A stretch of DNA of 64,000 nucleotides, taken from contig NZ_CP090066.1 in the NCBI RefSeq assembly GCF_021391535.1, forward strand, positions 1,625,501 through 1,689,500, given 5' to 3'. The position numbers and the translations under genes were made by a program. The stretch comes from Aurantimonas sp. HBX-1. GTDB taxonomy: Bacteria > Pseudomonadota > Alphaproteobacteria > Rhizobiales > Rhizobiaceae. Numbering within the stretch: position 1 is the stretch's first letter; every line of letters starts with the position of its first letter. The notes beneath the pieces are model-generated. The model searched no databases and was not told the origin of the DNA. It saw only the letters and a program-made list of their open reading frames with translations. Shown piece after piece: positions 26,643 through 34,968 of the stretch.

Positions 26643-28868
26643 TCAGGCCGCAGCCGCCGGCTCGACGATCTCGCCCGACATGAAGGACGGGAACCAGGAT
26701 TCGTGCGCGACCACCAGGTCGCCGACCGGCAGCGCCAGCCGGCCTTCGATCACCAGCTCGTCGCCCCCGGCGGTGCCCAGGCGGCGCAGCGGCACCTCGG
26801 CTTCCGCGGCCATCAGCCTGATACCCTCGGCGTCGGCCGCCGGCGCCGCGATGACGTAGCGGGCCTGGTCCTCGCCGAAGAGCAGCGCGTGGCCGGGACC
26901 GGTGCCGGCGTCGACGCGGGCGCCGAGCCCGGCGGCCATGCACATCTCGGCGAGCGCGATGGCGAGGCCGCCATCGGACAGGTCGTGGCAGGCGACGACG
27001 CGTCCCGCCTGGATCAGGCCGCGGACGAGATCGCCGTGGCGCTTCTCGGCGGCAAGGTCGACCGGCGGCGGCGTGCCTTCCTCGCGGCCGTCGATCTCCC
27101 GCAGGTAGATCGACGCGCCGAGATGCGAGCCGTCATGGCCGACGAGGAACAGCACGTCGCCATCGCGCATGCCGCCGATCGTCGCGGTCTTCGTGCGGTC
27201 CTCGATCAGCCCGACGCCGCCGATGGTGGGGGTCGGCAGGATCGCGGTGCCCTGCGTCTCGTTGTAGAGCGAGACGTTGCCGGAGACGATCGGGAAGGCG
27301 AGGGCGGTGCAGGCGGCGCCGATACCCTCGACCGCCTTGACGAACTGGCCCATCAGCTCGGGCTTCTCGGGATTGCCGAAATTGAGGTTGTCGGTGGCGG
27401 CCAGCGGCTCGGCGCCGACGGCGGTGAGGTTGCGCCAGCATTCGGCGACCGCCTGCATGCCGCCCTGGAAGGGATCGGCCTCGCAATAGCGGGGCGTCAC
27501 GTCCGAGGAAAAGGCCAGCGCCTTAGTGGCGTGGCCGTCGACCCGCACCACGCCAGCGTCGCCGCCCGGCCGCTGCAGCGAATTGCCCTGGATCAGCGTG
27601 TCGTACTGCTCGAACACCCAGCGCCGCGAGCAGAGGTCGGCCGAGCCGAGCAGCGTCAGCAGCGTCGCGCCGAGATCGGCCGGTTCCGCCAGGTCGCTCG
27701 CGTGGATCACCCGCGCGGGCTTGGGCTCGATCCACGGCCGGTCGTATTCAGGCGCGTCGTCGCCCAGCTGCTTGATCGGCAGGTTGGCGACTTCCGTGCC
27801 CTGCCAGAGGACCCGGAAGCGCAGGTCGTCGGTGGTGCGGCCGACGACGGCGAAGTCGAGGCCCCATTTGACGAAGATCGCCTCGGCCTCGATCCGGCGC
27901 TTCGGGTCGAGCACCATCAGCATCCGCTCCTGGCTCTCCGACAGCATCATCTCGTAGGCGGTCATCCGCGCCTCGCGGACCGGCACCTGGTCGAGGTTCA
28001 GCTCGATGCCGAGATCGCCCTTGGCGCCCATCTCGACGGCCGAGCAGGTGAGACCGGCGGCGCCCATGTCCTGGATGGCGATGACGGCGCCGGTCTGCAT
28101 CAGCTCGAGACAGGCCTCCAGCAGGCACTTCTCCGTGAAGGGATCGCCGACCTGCACGGTGGGGCGCTTCTCCTCGATGTCGGCGTCGAACTCGGCCGAG
28201 GCCATGGTCGCGCCGCCGACGCCGTCGCGGCCGGTCTTGGCGCCGAGATAGACCACCGGCAGGCCGACGCCCTTGGCCTCCGAGTAGAAGATCGCGTCGG
28301 TCCGCGCGAGCCCGGCGGCGAAGGCGTTGACCAGGCAGTTGCCGTTGTAGCGCGGGTGGAAGTTCACCTCGCCGCCGACGGTGGGCACGCCGAAGGAATT
28401 GCCGTAGCCGCCGACGCCGGCAACGACACCGGCAACCAGGTGCCGGGTCTTCGGATGATCCGGCGCGCCGAAGCGCAGCGCGTTCATCGCCGCGATCGGG
28501 CGGGCGCCCATGGTGAAGACGTCGCGCAGGATGCCGCCGACACCCGTCGCCGCGCCCTGATAGGGCTCGATGAAGGAGGGGTGGTTGTGGCTCTCCATCT
28601 TGAACACGACGCAGAGACCGTCGCCGATATCGACGACGCCGGCGTTCTCGCCGGGGCCCTGGATGACGCGCGGGCCCTTGGTCGGCAGGGTCCGCAACCA
28701 GCGCTTGGAGGATTTGTACGAGCAATGCTCGTTCCACATCGCCGAGAAGATGCCGAGCTCGGTGAGGCTCGGCTCCCGGCCGATGAGGTCGAGCACGCGC
28801 TGGTATTCCTCGGGCTTCAGCCCGTGCGCGGCGATCAGCTCCGGGGTGATCAGGGTCTCGGCGGTCAT
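26643..28868 (-). CDS. purL: Phosphoribosylformylglycinamidine synthase subunit PurL
   Basis: 741 residues, the 'small' PurL that needs PurQ and PurS. Conserved parts: WNEHCSYKSSK near residue 45, the FKMESHNHPS motif, GVGGILRDVFTMGARP, and the second half repeating the AIR-synthase-like fold (GDVLFLVGHDGSHLG, HDLSDGGLA). It converts FGAR, ATP and glutamine-derived ammonia to FGAM. Start 28868 gives MTAETLITPELI, which fits the family. The bolA gene follows at 95 bases. Confidence 0.97.
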   Translation of the reverse strand: MTAETLITPELIAAHGLKPEEYQRVLDLIGREPSLTELGIFSAMWNEHCSYKSSKRWLRTLPTKGPRVIQGPGENAGVVDIGDGLCVVFKMESHNHPSFIEPYQGAATGVGGILRDVFTMGARPIAAMNALRFGAPDHPKTRHLVAGVVAGVGGYGNSFGVPTVGGEVNFHPRYNGNCLVNAFAAGLARTDAIFYSEAKGVGLPVVYLGAKTGRDGVGGATMASAEFDADIEEKRPTVQVGDPFTEKCLLEACLELMQTGAVIAIQDMGAAGLTCSAVEMGAKGDLGIELNLDQVPVREARMTAYEMMLSESQERMLMVLDPKRRIEAEAIFVKWGLDFAVVGRTTDDLRFRVLWQGTEVANLPIKQLGDDAPEYDRPWIEPKPARVIHASDLAEPADLGATLLTLLGSADLCSRRWVFEQYDTLIQGNSLQRPGGDAGVVRVDGHATKALAFSSDVTPRYCEADPFQGGMQAVAECWRNLTAVGAEPLAATDNLNFGNPEKPELMGQFVKAVEGIGAACTALAFPIVSGNVSLYNETQGTAILPTPTIGGVGLIEDRTKTATIGGMRDGDVLFLVGHDGSHLGASIYLREIDGREEGTPPPVDLAAEKRHGDLVRGLIQAGRVVACHDLSDGGLAIALAEMCMAAGLGARVDAGTGPGHALLFGEDQARYVIAAPAADAEGIRLMAAEAEVPLRRLGTAGGDELVIEGRLALPVGDLVVAHESWFPSFMSGEIVEPAAAA

Positions 28869-29049
28869 GGCGTGTCCTGCAGCAGCGAAAGGCGGGCCGT
28901 TCCCGCGCCTGTTAGCATCTGGCGCCGTCTCGACATAGTCCCGCGAACGGGTGCCGGCGCGGCCGGACGAGACGGTCTGTCGCACCCGCCCCGTGTAGGC
29001 GCGCGAGGCGATCGATGGTCTCCTTCAGCCGGGCACACGGGAGGAGCCG

Positions 29050-29613
29050 ATGGGCGCAGATCTCATGCGATGCCGGGGCGGGCTGGCGGCCGTCCTCATC
29101 CTGGCGGCGGCCAGCCTGCTGGCGCCGACGGACCGGGCCGCGGCGGTGTTCTCCGGCGAGATGAGCCCGACGGTCAGGTCCGGCGACAGCGACTATGCCG
29201 ATGGTGTCGAAGCGTTCGAGGCCGAGGACTGGCCGGCGGCGATCACCGCGCTGGCCAAGGTCGTCGAACGGCGCCCGCATCACGACAACGCCTGGTCTCT
29301 GCTCGGCTATTCGCTGCGCAAGTCCGGCAATCACGAGCGGGCGCTGGACGCCTACGGGCGGGCGCTGTCGATCAACCCGCATCATCGCGGCGCCATGGCG
29401 TATCTCGGAGAGGCCTATCTCGACCTCGGCCGGCTGCGCGACGCGAAGATCCTGCTCATCCGCCTGGCGGGCGAATGCCGGCGGGTGGCGCTGACCTTCT
29501 CGGACGGCAATTTCCAGAACGGCTGCGGCGAATATTCCACCCTCAGGCGGTCGATCGAAAGCTACGAGACCGATCCTGAAGGACGGGTGGAGCCGGTGGC
29601 GCAACGTTGGTGA
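29050..29613 (+). CDS. Secreted TPR protein
   Basis: 187 residues. Signal peptide (GGLAAVLILAAASLLAPTDRAAA). Two or three tetratricopeptide repeats cover ~50-145: ADGVEAFEAEDWPAAITALAKV, DNAWSLLGYSLRKSGNHERAL, GAMAYLGEAYLDLGRLRDA. Two cysteines (ECRR, NGCGEY) lie after the repeats and could pair in the periplasm. A scaffolding or binding role is all that can be inferred. It runs opposite to the purine genes and splits purL from purQ. Ribosome site GGGAGGAG. Confidence 0.78.
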   Translation: MGADLMRCRGGLAAVLILAAASLLAPTDRAAAVFSGEMSPTVRSGDSDYADGVEAFEAEDWPAAITALAKVVERRPHHDNAWSLLGYSLRKSGNHERALDAYGRALSINPHHRGAMAYLGEAYLDLGRLRDAKILLIRLAGECRRVALTFSDGNFQNGCGEYSTLRRSIESYETDPEGRVEPVAQRW

Positions 29614-29636
29614 CATCGGCCGACAGCGCCTGCTGA

Positions 29637-30101
29637 TCAGCCAGCGCGCGCCGTCACGTATTCGACCCCGTCGCTGCGGCAGGTGCCGGTGTCGGCGGCT
29701 CTCCGCAGCACCAGCGTGTCGTCGTCGACCTGCGAGATCGGCTCGCCGTCGAGCCGCCGCGTGAAGACGATCAGTGCGTGGTCATGGCCGCCGGCAGCGG
29801 CGGGCGAGCGCAGGCAGACGCCGTAGCCGTCATGGCCGGGGGTCGGCACCAGCGTCGCCGAGCGGTCGGACGGCCGGCGGCGATAGATCCCGGCGGCGGC
29901 AGAGGTCACATAGGCGATCTCCGCCGGCCGCAGCGTCTCGCCGACGGCGTCGGCGGGATCGGAGGCAGGCAGCGAGGCCTGCATGGCTTGCGGGAGCATC
30001 GGCACGTCGACAAGGGGCGATGCTCCGCTCGCCGCGCAGGCCGACAGGCTGAAGGCAGCGAGCATCACGGCAGCCATCTTGCGCGGAAAGCGACGGATCA
30101 T
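29637..30101 (-). CDS. Lipoprotein of unknown function, downstream of purQ
   Basis: 154 residues from ATG 30101 (an ATG at 30122 would run into the gene before it). A lipobox follows a hydrophobic stretch (AAVMLAAFSLSAC). The mature protein contains two further cysteine-containing segments (GVCLRSP, TGTCRSDG) and no recognised domain. It sits four bases after the preceding lipoprotein gene and must share its message. It has the same size class and context as that gene, but I cannot see clear sequence similarity beyond the lipobox. Confidence 0.7.
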   Translation of the reverse strand: MIRRFPRKMAAVMLAAFSLSACAASGASPLVDVPMLPQAMQASLPASDPADAVGETLRPAEIAYVTSAAAGIYRRRPSDRSATLVPTPGHDGYGVCLRSPAAAGGHDHALIVFTRRLDGEPISQVDDDTLVLRRAADTGTCRSDGVEYVTARAG

Positions 30102-30105
30102 CGGC

Positions 30106-30510
30106 TCAGGCTTCGCAGCCATTGGCGCCGCCGCGCCAGCGTGCGAGATCGGCGCTGATCCGGGCGGAGACCGGCTCGTTCATCAACGGTCCATAGGTGT
30201 CGATGGCGCCTGAGCCGGTCCGCCCCTCGACCACCAGCAGCGGCCGCGCCTCGATCTGCCCGCGCGGCACCAAAAGGAAGCGCGGCCGACCCGTAAAGGA
30301 AGAAAGCTCGGGCGCGAGGCTGTAGGCGGCGAAGGCCGGATCCTTCGACTTGAACCAGCAGCGATTGGCGTTCAGCGTCAGCCGCTCGAGGCGGTCGAGA
30401 CCGGAGTCCGCCTTTACCCCTGGGACGGCGGGTTCGGGGGCGCTGGCACAGCCGCCCAGCGCGACGCTGAGGAGCAGGGCGGCGATGGTCTTGCGGAAAG
30501 GCTGCTTCAC
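30106..30510 (-). CDS. Lipoprotein of unknown function, overlapping purQ
   Basis: 134 residues. Signal with lipobox ALGGCAS; mature part includes NRCWFKSKDPAF and a C-terminal cysteine (GGANGCEA). No domain recognised. The ATG overlaps the purQ stop by four bases (ATGA), so it is translated together with a purine enzyme, which is unusual for an envelope lipoprotein. Confidence 0.7.
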   Translation of the reverse strand: MKQPFRKTIAALLLSVALGGCASAPEPAVPGVKADSGLDRLERLTLNANRCWFKSKDPAFAAYSLAPELSSFTGRPRFLLVPRGQIEARPLLVVEGRTGSGAIDTYGPLMNEPVSARISADLARWRGGANGCEA

Positions 30511-31190
30511 GCGGCAAGGCTCGAGGCGGTCATGCCGAGGGCACTTTCGAACAGCGCCCGACCGTCGGTGCCGCCGTGCTCCGGTTCGACGAGATTTTCC
30601 GGATGCGGCATCATGCCGAGCACGTTGCCGGCTTCGTTGACGATGCCGGCAATGTCTCGCATCGCGCCGTTGGGATTGGTGCCCGCGGCGTAGCGGAAGA
30701 CGATGCGATCCTGGTCTTCGAGCTCCGACAGCGTGTCCGCGTCGGCGTAGTAGTTGCCGTCGTGATGGGCGACCGGGCAGCGAATGATCTGGCCCTTGTC
30801 GTACAGCCGGGTGAAGCGGGTCGCGGCGTTGACCACTTCGAGCTTCACCTCGCGGCAGACGAAGCGCAGCGTGTTGTTGCGCATCAGCGCGCCGGGCAGG
30901 AGGCCAGCCTCGCAGAGGATCTGGAAACCGTTGCAGACGCCGAGCACCGGCACGCCCTTCGCGGCGGCATCAGCCACAGCGCGCAGCACCGGCGAGCGAG
31001 CGGCGATCGCGCCGCAGCGCAGATAGTCGCCGAACGAGAAGCCGCCCGGCACGACGATCAGGTCGACATCGGGAATGGTCGTCTCGGTCTGCCACACAGT
31101 GAGCGGCGTGCGCCCTGTGATGGCGGTCAGCGCGGCGATCATGTCCCGGTCGCGATTGAGCCCGGGGAGGAGGACGACGGCGGTGTTCAT
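30507..31190 (-). CDS. purQ: Phosphoribosylformylglycinamidine synthase glutaminase subunit PurQ
   Basis: 227 residues of class I glutamine amidotransferase. Catalytic Cys in GVCNGFQIL; the His and Glu pair in MMPHPENLVEPEHGG. It hydrolyses glutamine and feeds ammonia to PurL within the PurSQL complex. GGAG-like site at AGGAG region upstream of ATG 31190. A 99-bp gap separates it from the coiled-coil gene upstream, and a lipoprotein gene overlaps its stop. Confidence 0.97.
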   Translation of the reverse strand: MNTAVVLLPGLNRDRDMIAALTAITGRTPLTVWQTETTIPDVDLIVVPGGFSFGDYLRCGAIAARSPVLRAVADAAAKGVPVLGVCNGFQILCEAGLLPGALMRNNTLRFVCREVKLEVVNAATRFTRLYDKGQIIRCPVAHHDGNYYADADTLSELEDQDRIVFRYAAGTNPNGAMRDIAGIVNEAGNVLGMMPHPENLVEPEHGGTDGRALFESALGMTASSLAA

Positions 31191-31289
31191 GGCTTCACGG
31201 CAACCGTTGGTGAGGGAGGCCGACCCGGCCCGGAATGAATGACAGCGGCATCATCCGGTCGAGGATCATGCCGCTGGGGCAAGGCGCGG

Positions 31290-31568
31290 TCAGGGGTGGG
31301 GATCGAACGGCATCGGTGGCTCGGCCAATTCGCGCAGTTCGAGGCGGCGCTCGATGCGATCCAACCGCGCATCGTAGCGATCCAGAATGCCGTAGATATT
31401 CAGAAGGTCGTTCTGCATCGACACCATCGTTCCCTGCGTCCCGACGATCGTGCCGCGCATCGACTGGAGTTCCGACTTTATCTCGGAGACACGGAAATCC
31501 AGCTGGTCGAACCGCTGGTGAAACTGCTTCATCAGCTCGTGCAGCAGCTCGTTCATGACCTCGGCCAT
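31290..31568 (-). CDS. Small coiled-coil protein between purS and purQ
   Basis: 92 residues from ATG 31568. Almost entirely helical with heptad spacing (LLHELMKQFHQRFDQLDF, then IYGILDRYDARLDRIERRLEL); no cysteine, no membrane segment, no signal. It lies 14 bases past purS and 99 before purQ in the same direction. It may form a homo-oligomer or bind a partner, but I cannot name a family. Coding status rests on reading frame, position and composition. Confidence 0.6.
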   Translation of the reverse strand: MAEVMNELLHELMKQFHQRFDQLDFRVSEIKSELQSMRGTIVGTQGTMVSMQNDLLNIYGILDRYDARLDRIERRLELRELAEPPMPFDPHP

Positions 31569-31582
31569 CAAACCCTCCGGCC

Positions 31583-31825
31583 CTACGCGATCTCCACAGT
31601 GTAGTTCTCGATGACCGTGTTCGCCAAGAGTTTGGCGCACATGTCCCGGAGGGAGGCCTCGGCGGCGGCGCGGTCCTCGCCGTCGATCTCGACGTCGAAC
31701 ACCTTGCCCTGGCGGACGGCGCCGACGCCGGAGAAGCCGAGGGCGCCGAGCGCGCCCTCGATGGCCTTGCCTTGCGGGTCGAGGACGCCGTTCTTCAGCG
31801 TGACGACGATGCGGGCCTTAATCAA
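31583..31825 (-). CDS. purS: Phosphoribosylformylglycinamidine synthase subunit PurS
   Basis: 80 residues, the length of PurS. Starts MIKARIVVTLKNGVLDPQG and ends with the ANTVIENYTVEI pattern typical of the family. PurS joins PurQ and PurL into the active FGAM synthase in organisms with the split enzyme. Located downstream of purC and upstream of purQ. Confidence 0.97.
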   Translation of the reverse strand: MIKARIVVTLKNGVLDPQGKAIEGALGALGFSGVGAVRQGKVFDVEIDGEDRAAAEASLRDMCAKLLANTVIENYTVEIA

Positions 31826-31908
31826 TTGCTCTGCTCACGAAATACGTCTGTCTCTTGAATAAACCAGCTTCAATGCCGGCACCGGCTGCTTGGCGGGACG
31901 TCGCCGCC

Positions 31909-32673
31909 TTACTTGACCAGTACCGGCCCCGAGGGGCGGGGCGGCTCGTTTTCATTCATGATGCCGAGCCGGCGGGCGACTTCCTGGTAGGCCTCGACGA
32001 GGCCGCCCATGTCCCGGCGGAAGCGGTCCTTGTCCAGCTTGTCCTGGGTCACGACGTCCCAGAGCCGGCAGGAATCGGGCGAGATCTCGTCGGCGACGAT
32101 GATCCGCATCATGTCGCCCTCGAACAGGCGGCCGGTTTCGATCTTGAAGTCGACCAGCTGGATGCCGACGCCGAGGAAAAGGCCGGACAGGAAGTCGTTG
32201 ACCCGGATGGCGAGGGCCATGATGTCGTCGATCTCCTGCGGGCTCGCCCAGCCGAAGGCCGTAATGTGCTCCTCGGAGACCATCGGATCGTCGAGGTGGT
32301 CGGCCTTGTAGTAGAACTCGATGATCGAGCGGGGCAGAACCGTGCCCTCCTCGATGCCGAGTCGCTTGGCGAGCGAGCCGGCCGCAATGTTGCGGACCAC
32401 CACCTCGAGCGGGATGATCTCGACTTCCTTGATCAGCTGCTCGCGCATGTTGAGCCGCTTAATGAAGTGCGTCGGGATGCCCATCTTGTTCAGATGGGAG
32501 AAAATGTATTCGGAGATGCGGTTGTTGAGGACGCCCTTGCCGTCAACGACCTCGTGCTTCTTCTTGTTGAAGGCAGTGGCGTCGTCCTTGAAGAACTGCA
32601 CCAGCGTGCCAGGCTCCGGGCCTTCGTAAAGGATCTTGCCCTTGCCTTCGTAGATACGGCGGCGACGTGTCAT
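31909..32673 (-). CDS. purC: SAICAR synthase PurC
   Basis: 254 residues. Typical features: RRRIYEGKGKILYEG at the start, KDDATAFNKKKH, the NIAAGSLAKRLGIEEG segment and the VLVDFKIE/DEISPDSCRLW nucleotide and substrate loops. It makes SAICAR from CAIR and aspartate with ATP. First gene of the purC-purS-...-purQ minus-strand set; 83 bp separate it from purS. Confidence 0.98.
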   Translation of the reverse strand: MTRRRRIYEGKGKILYEGPEPGTLVQFFKDDATAFNKKKHEVVDGKGVLNNRISEYIFSHLNKMGIPTHFIKRLNMREQLIKEVEIIPLEVVVRNIAAGSLAKRLGIEEGTVLPRSIIEFYYKADHLDDPMVSEEHITAFGWASPQEIDDIMALAIRVNDFLSGLFLGVGIQLVDFKIETGRLFEGDMMRIIVADEISPDSCRLWDVVTQDKLDKDRFRRDMGGLVEAYQEVARRLGIMNENEPPRPSGPVLVK

Positions 32674-32942
32674 TTAGGGAACTCTATCGTGATGGGCGCG
32701 CCGACCCCGGAAAATCCGGCGCAAAAAACGGCTGACGATCGTGCGGGTGAATAGACCAAACGGGACTTCATCACAATCACCGCGGCAGCCGACCCGAGGG
32801 AAGTCGTGCCCTGGAGCGGGTTTATCAAGTGTTCTTTGGCATGGGAGGCGCTGATTCCCGCTTCTAAAGCGCCCTCACTATTCGTATGTCAGTCGGACGG
32901 CCCAGCGTGAATCGGGCCGATTCCCTTGTGAGGAGACACGCC

Positions 32943-33260
32943 ATGTCGATGACCGACCGCGAGCGCGATTTCGAGAACCGCTACGCTCACGATCAGGAAC
33001 TGCGCTTCCGCATCGAGGCACGGCGCAACAAGCTGCTCGGCCTCTGGGCCGCCGAAAAGCTCGGCATGAGCGGCGATGAGGCCGAAGCCTACGCGCAGGA
33101 AGTCATCAAGGCGTACTTCCTGCAGCCGGGAGACCAAGGTGTCTTCCAGAAGATCCGTAAGGACTTCGACGCGGCGGGCGTCACGGAATCCGATCATCAG
33201 ATCCGCCGCTGCATGAGCGAGCATCTGATCGAGGCGGAAAAGCAGATCCAGGTCGCCTGA
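32943..33260 (+). CDS. F1-ATPase inhibitor zeta subunit (DUF1476)
   Basis: 105 residues, all helical, matching the DUF1476 family: MTDRERDFENRYAHDQEL N-terminus, LLGLWAAEKLG, and HQIRRCMSEHLIEAE near the end. In Paracoccus this protein is the zeta subunit that blocks ATP hydrolysis by the F1Fo-ATP synthase, with the inhibitory segment at the N-terminus. The ATP synthase genes are elsewhere. It reads away from purC and is followed after five bases by an aldolase gene. Confidence 0.92.
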   Translation: MSMTDRERDFENRYAHDQELRFRIEARRNKLLGLWAAEKLGMSGDEAEAYAQEVIKAYFLQPGDQGVFQKIRKDFDAAGVTESDHQIRRCMSEHLIEAEKQIQVA

Positions 33261-33265
33261 CCCCC

Positions 33266-34036
33266 ATGGCATTGCTCGACATCCGCAGCGCGCTGGCCGG
33301 AGAGGGCGGCGTCCTCTCCTCGTGGCTGGGGCTCAACGATCCGGTGGTCCAGGAAGCCTTCCTGCACGCCGGGTTCGACGCCGTCACCTTCGACATCCAG
33401 CACGGCCTGCTCGACACCGCCTCGCTGCGGGATGGCATCGCGCTTGCCGTCCATCTCGGCAAGCCGGCGCTGGTTCGGCTGCCGGTCGCGGACCGCGCGC
33501 TCGCGTCGCGGGCACTCGATTTCGGCGCATCGGCGGTGATCATGCCGATGATCGAGACGGTCGACGACGCCCGCGCCTTCGTCGCGGTGGCGAAATATCC
33601 GCCACTCGGCCAGCGCTCCTACGGGCCGACCCGGGCCGCCGACCTGCACGGCTACGCCGATCGCGCCGACTATGTCGGGGACGCCCGGGACCAGACGCTC
33701 GCCTTCGCGATGATCGAGACGGGCCGGGCGCTGGCCTCGCTCGAGGAGATCCTCGCCATCGACGGGCTGGACGGGGTGTTCGTCGGTCCCTCGGACCTGT
33801 CGATCGCGCTGTCGGGCAACGGCACGCTGGAGCCGCGAAGTGCCGCCAACGAGGCGGCGATTTCCCGGATCGCCGCCGCGGCCGAATCCCATGGCAAGAT
33901 CGCCGGCATCTATGCCGGGACGCCGGAGGACGCCAGGCGCTACCGCGCGCTCGGCTACCGGCTGATCTGCGTCGGCTCCGACATCGGCGTGATCACGGCC
34001 GGGGCGCGCGCCCTGGCGGCCGCCTCGCGCGGCTGA
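33266..34036 (+). CDS. HpcH/HpaI family aldolase
   Basis: 256 residues. Class II pyruvate-aldolase fold: catalytic His in FDIQHGLLD, metal-binding Glu in AMIETG and Asp in VGPSDLSIAL. The family includes 4-hydroxy-2-oxoheptanedioate and 2-dehydro-3-deoxyglucarate aldolases; the exact substrate cannot be read from sequence. It starts five bases after the zeta inhibitor gene, so they share a message, though no functional link is evident. Confidence 0.88.
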   Translation: MALLDIRSALAGEGGVLSSWLGLNDPVVQEAFLHAGFDAVTFDIQHGLLDTASLRDGIALAVHLGKPALVRLPVADRALASRALDFGASAVIMPMIETVDDARAFVAVAKYPPLGQRSYGPTRAADLHGYADRADYVGDARDQTLAFAMIETGRALASLEEILAIDGLDGVFVGPSDLSIALSGNGTLEPRSAANEAAISRIAAAAESHGKIAGIYAGTPEDARRYRALGYRLICVGSDIGVITAGARALAAASRG

Positions 34037-34043
34037 GCCGCGC

Positions 34044-34604
34044 TCACGCCGAGACGGTCAGCCGCGACATGAACTGCCCAAAGGTCAGGAGGCCTTCGGG
34101 CCAGGGACCGTGGCCGCTGTCGGCATTGATGTGGCCCGCCTCGCCGGCATCGACGAACAGCGAACCCCAGGCGCCGGCAATGTCCTCGGCCGCCGCGAAG
34201 GACGAGAACACGTCGTTGCGGCTGGCGATGACGACGCTCGGAAACGGCAGCGGGTCGCGCGGATAGGGGCCGAACGTCATCAGATGGCGCGGCCGGATCG
34301 CCTCGTTCTCGACGTCCGGGGGCGCGACGAAGAAGGCGCCGGCGACGCGCTTCTCGAACTGCGGGATCGCCTGGACCGCCGCGGCGACCCCCAGCGAATG
34401 TCCCACCAGCACCACGGGCCGGGCCGAACCGTTCACTGCATCGGCGACGGCGCGCGTCCAGTCCTCGCGGACGGGCTTGGTCCATTCCGCCTGCGTCACC
34501 CGGCGCGCCGTCGAGAGCCTGTTCTCCCAACGGGTCTGCCAGTGATCTTCGGGGGACCCCTTGTAACCGGGGATGATGAGGATGTCGGCTTCGGCAACGC
34601 GCAT
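34044..34604 (-). CDS. RBBP9/YdeN-type serine hydrolase
   Basis: 186 residues. Alpha/beta hydrolase of the DUF1234/RBBP9 group: N-terminal ILIIPGYKGSPEDHWQ, nucleophile elbow GHSLGV, and a C-terminal His (GHINADSGHGPWPEG) near an Asp (ASRNDVFSS). Substrate unknown. ATG 34604 is preferred to an upstream TTG at 34619. Convergent with the aldolase gene, seven bases apart. Confidence 0.85.
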   Translation of the reverse strand: MRVAEADILIIPGYKGSPEDHWQTRWENRLSTARRVTQAEWTKPVREDWTRAVADAVNGSARPVVLVGHSLGVAAAVQAIPQFEKRVAGAFFVAPPDVENEAIRPRHLMTFGPYPRDPLPFPSVVIASRNDVFSSFAAAEDIAGAWGSLFVDAGEAGHINADSGHGPWPEGLLTFGQFMSRLTVSA

Positions 34605-34670
34605 GCCCGGGAGATGCAAACTGCGACGCGCGAAGTCAACCGCAACGCGGCCAGCGGCGAGGGGTGTGGC

Positions 34671-34865
34671 TCAGTCTGCCGCTGCCGGATCGCCATCAGC
34701 CGGCTCGACGCCCACGACCGGCGGCGCGCCGGCGCCGTCTCGGGTGGCCTCTTCGGGGGTCGAGGTGAAGAAGACGAAGTAGACGACGATCGCCAGCACG
34801 ATGCTGGTGACGGCGATCCAGACCTTGTGATTGCGGCGGCTGGGCGGGCTGGTCGGGTCGCTCAC
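34671..34865 (-). CDS. Small single-pass membrane protein
   Basis: 64 residues from GTG 34865 after an AAGGGAGA ribosome site. A basic N-terminus (PSRRNHKVW), one membrane helix (VTSIVLAIVVYFVFF) and an acidic, Gly/Ala/Pro-rich tail, probably outside the membrane. No family recognised. It lies 66 bases upstream of the hydrolase gene and downstream of purB in the same direction. Confidence 0.6.
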   Translation of the reverse strand: MSDPTSPPSRRNHKVWIAVTSIVLAIVVYFVFFTSTPEEATRDGAGAPPVVGVEPADGDPAAAD

Positions 34866-34968
34866 CGGCGTCTCCCTTGGCTTGAAGGCCTCGCCGCCGG
34901 GTTAGCAGGCGGCTTCCACAGAGAAAGTGGCTGTGCCGGCCCGCGGTTCCCGCCGGCCGGCGCCTTCG

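Noticed and set aside
26481..29579. Long + strand open frame opposite purL
   Set aside because: Purely antisense to purL and of low-complexity Gly/Arg/Asp-rich composition typical of antisense frames in high-GC DNA.
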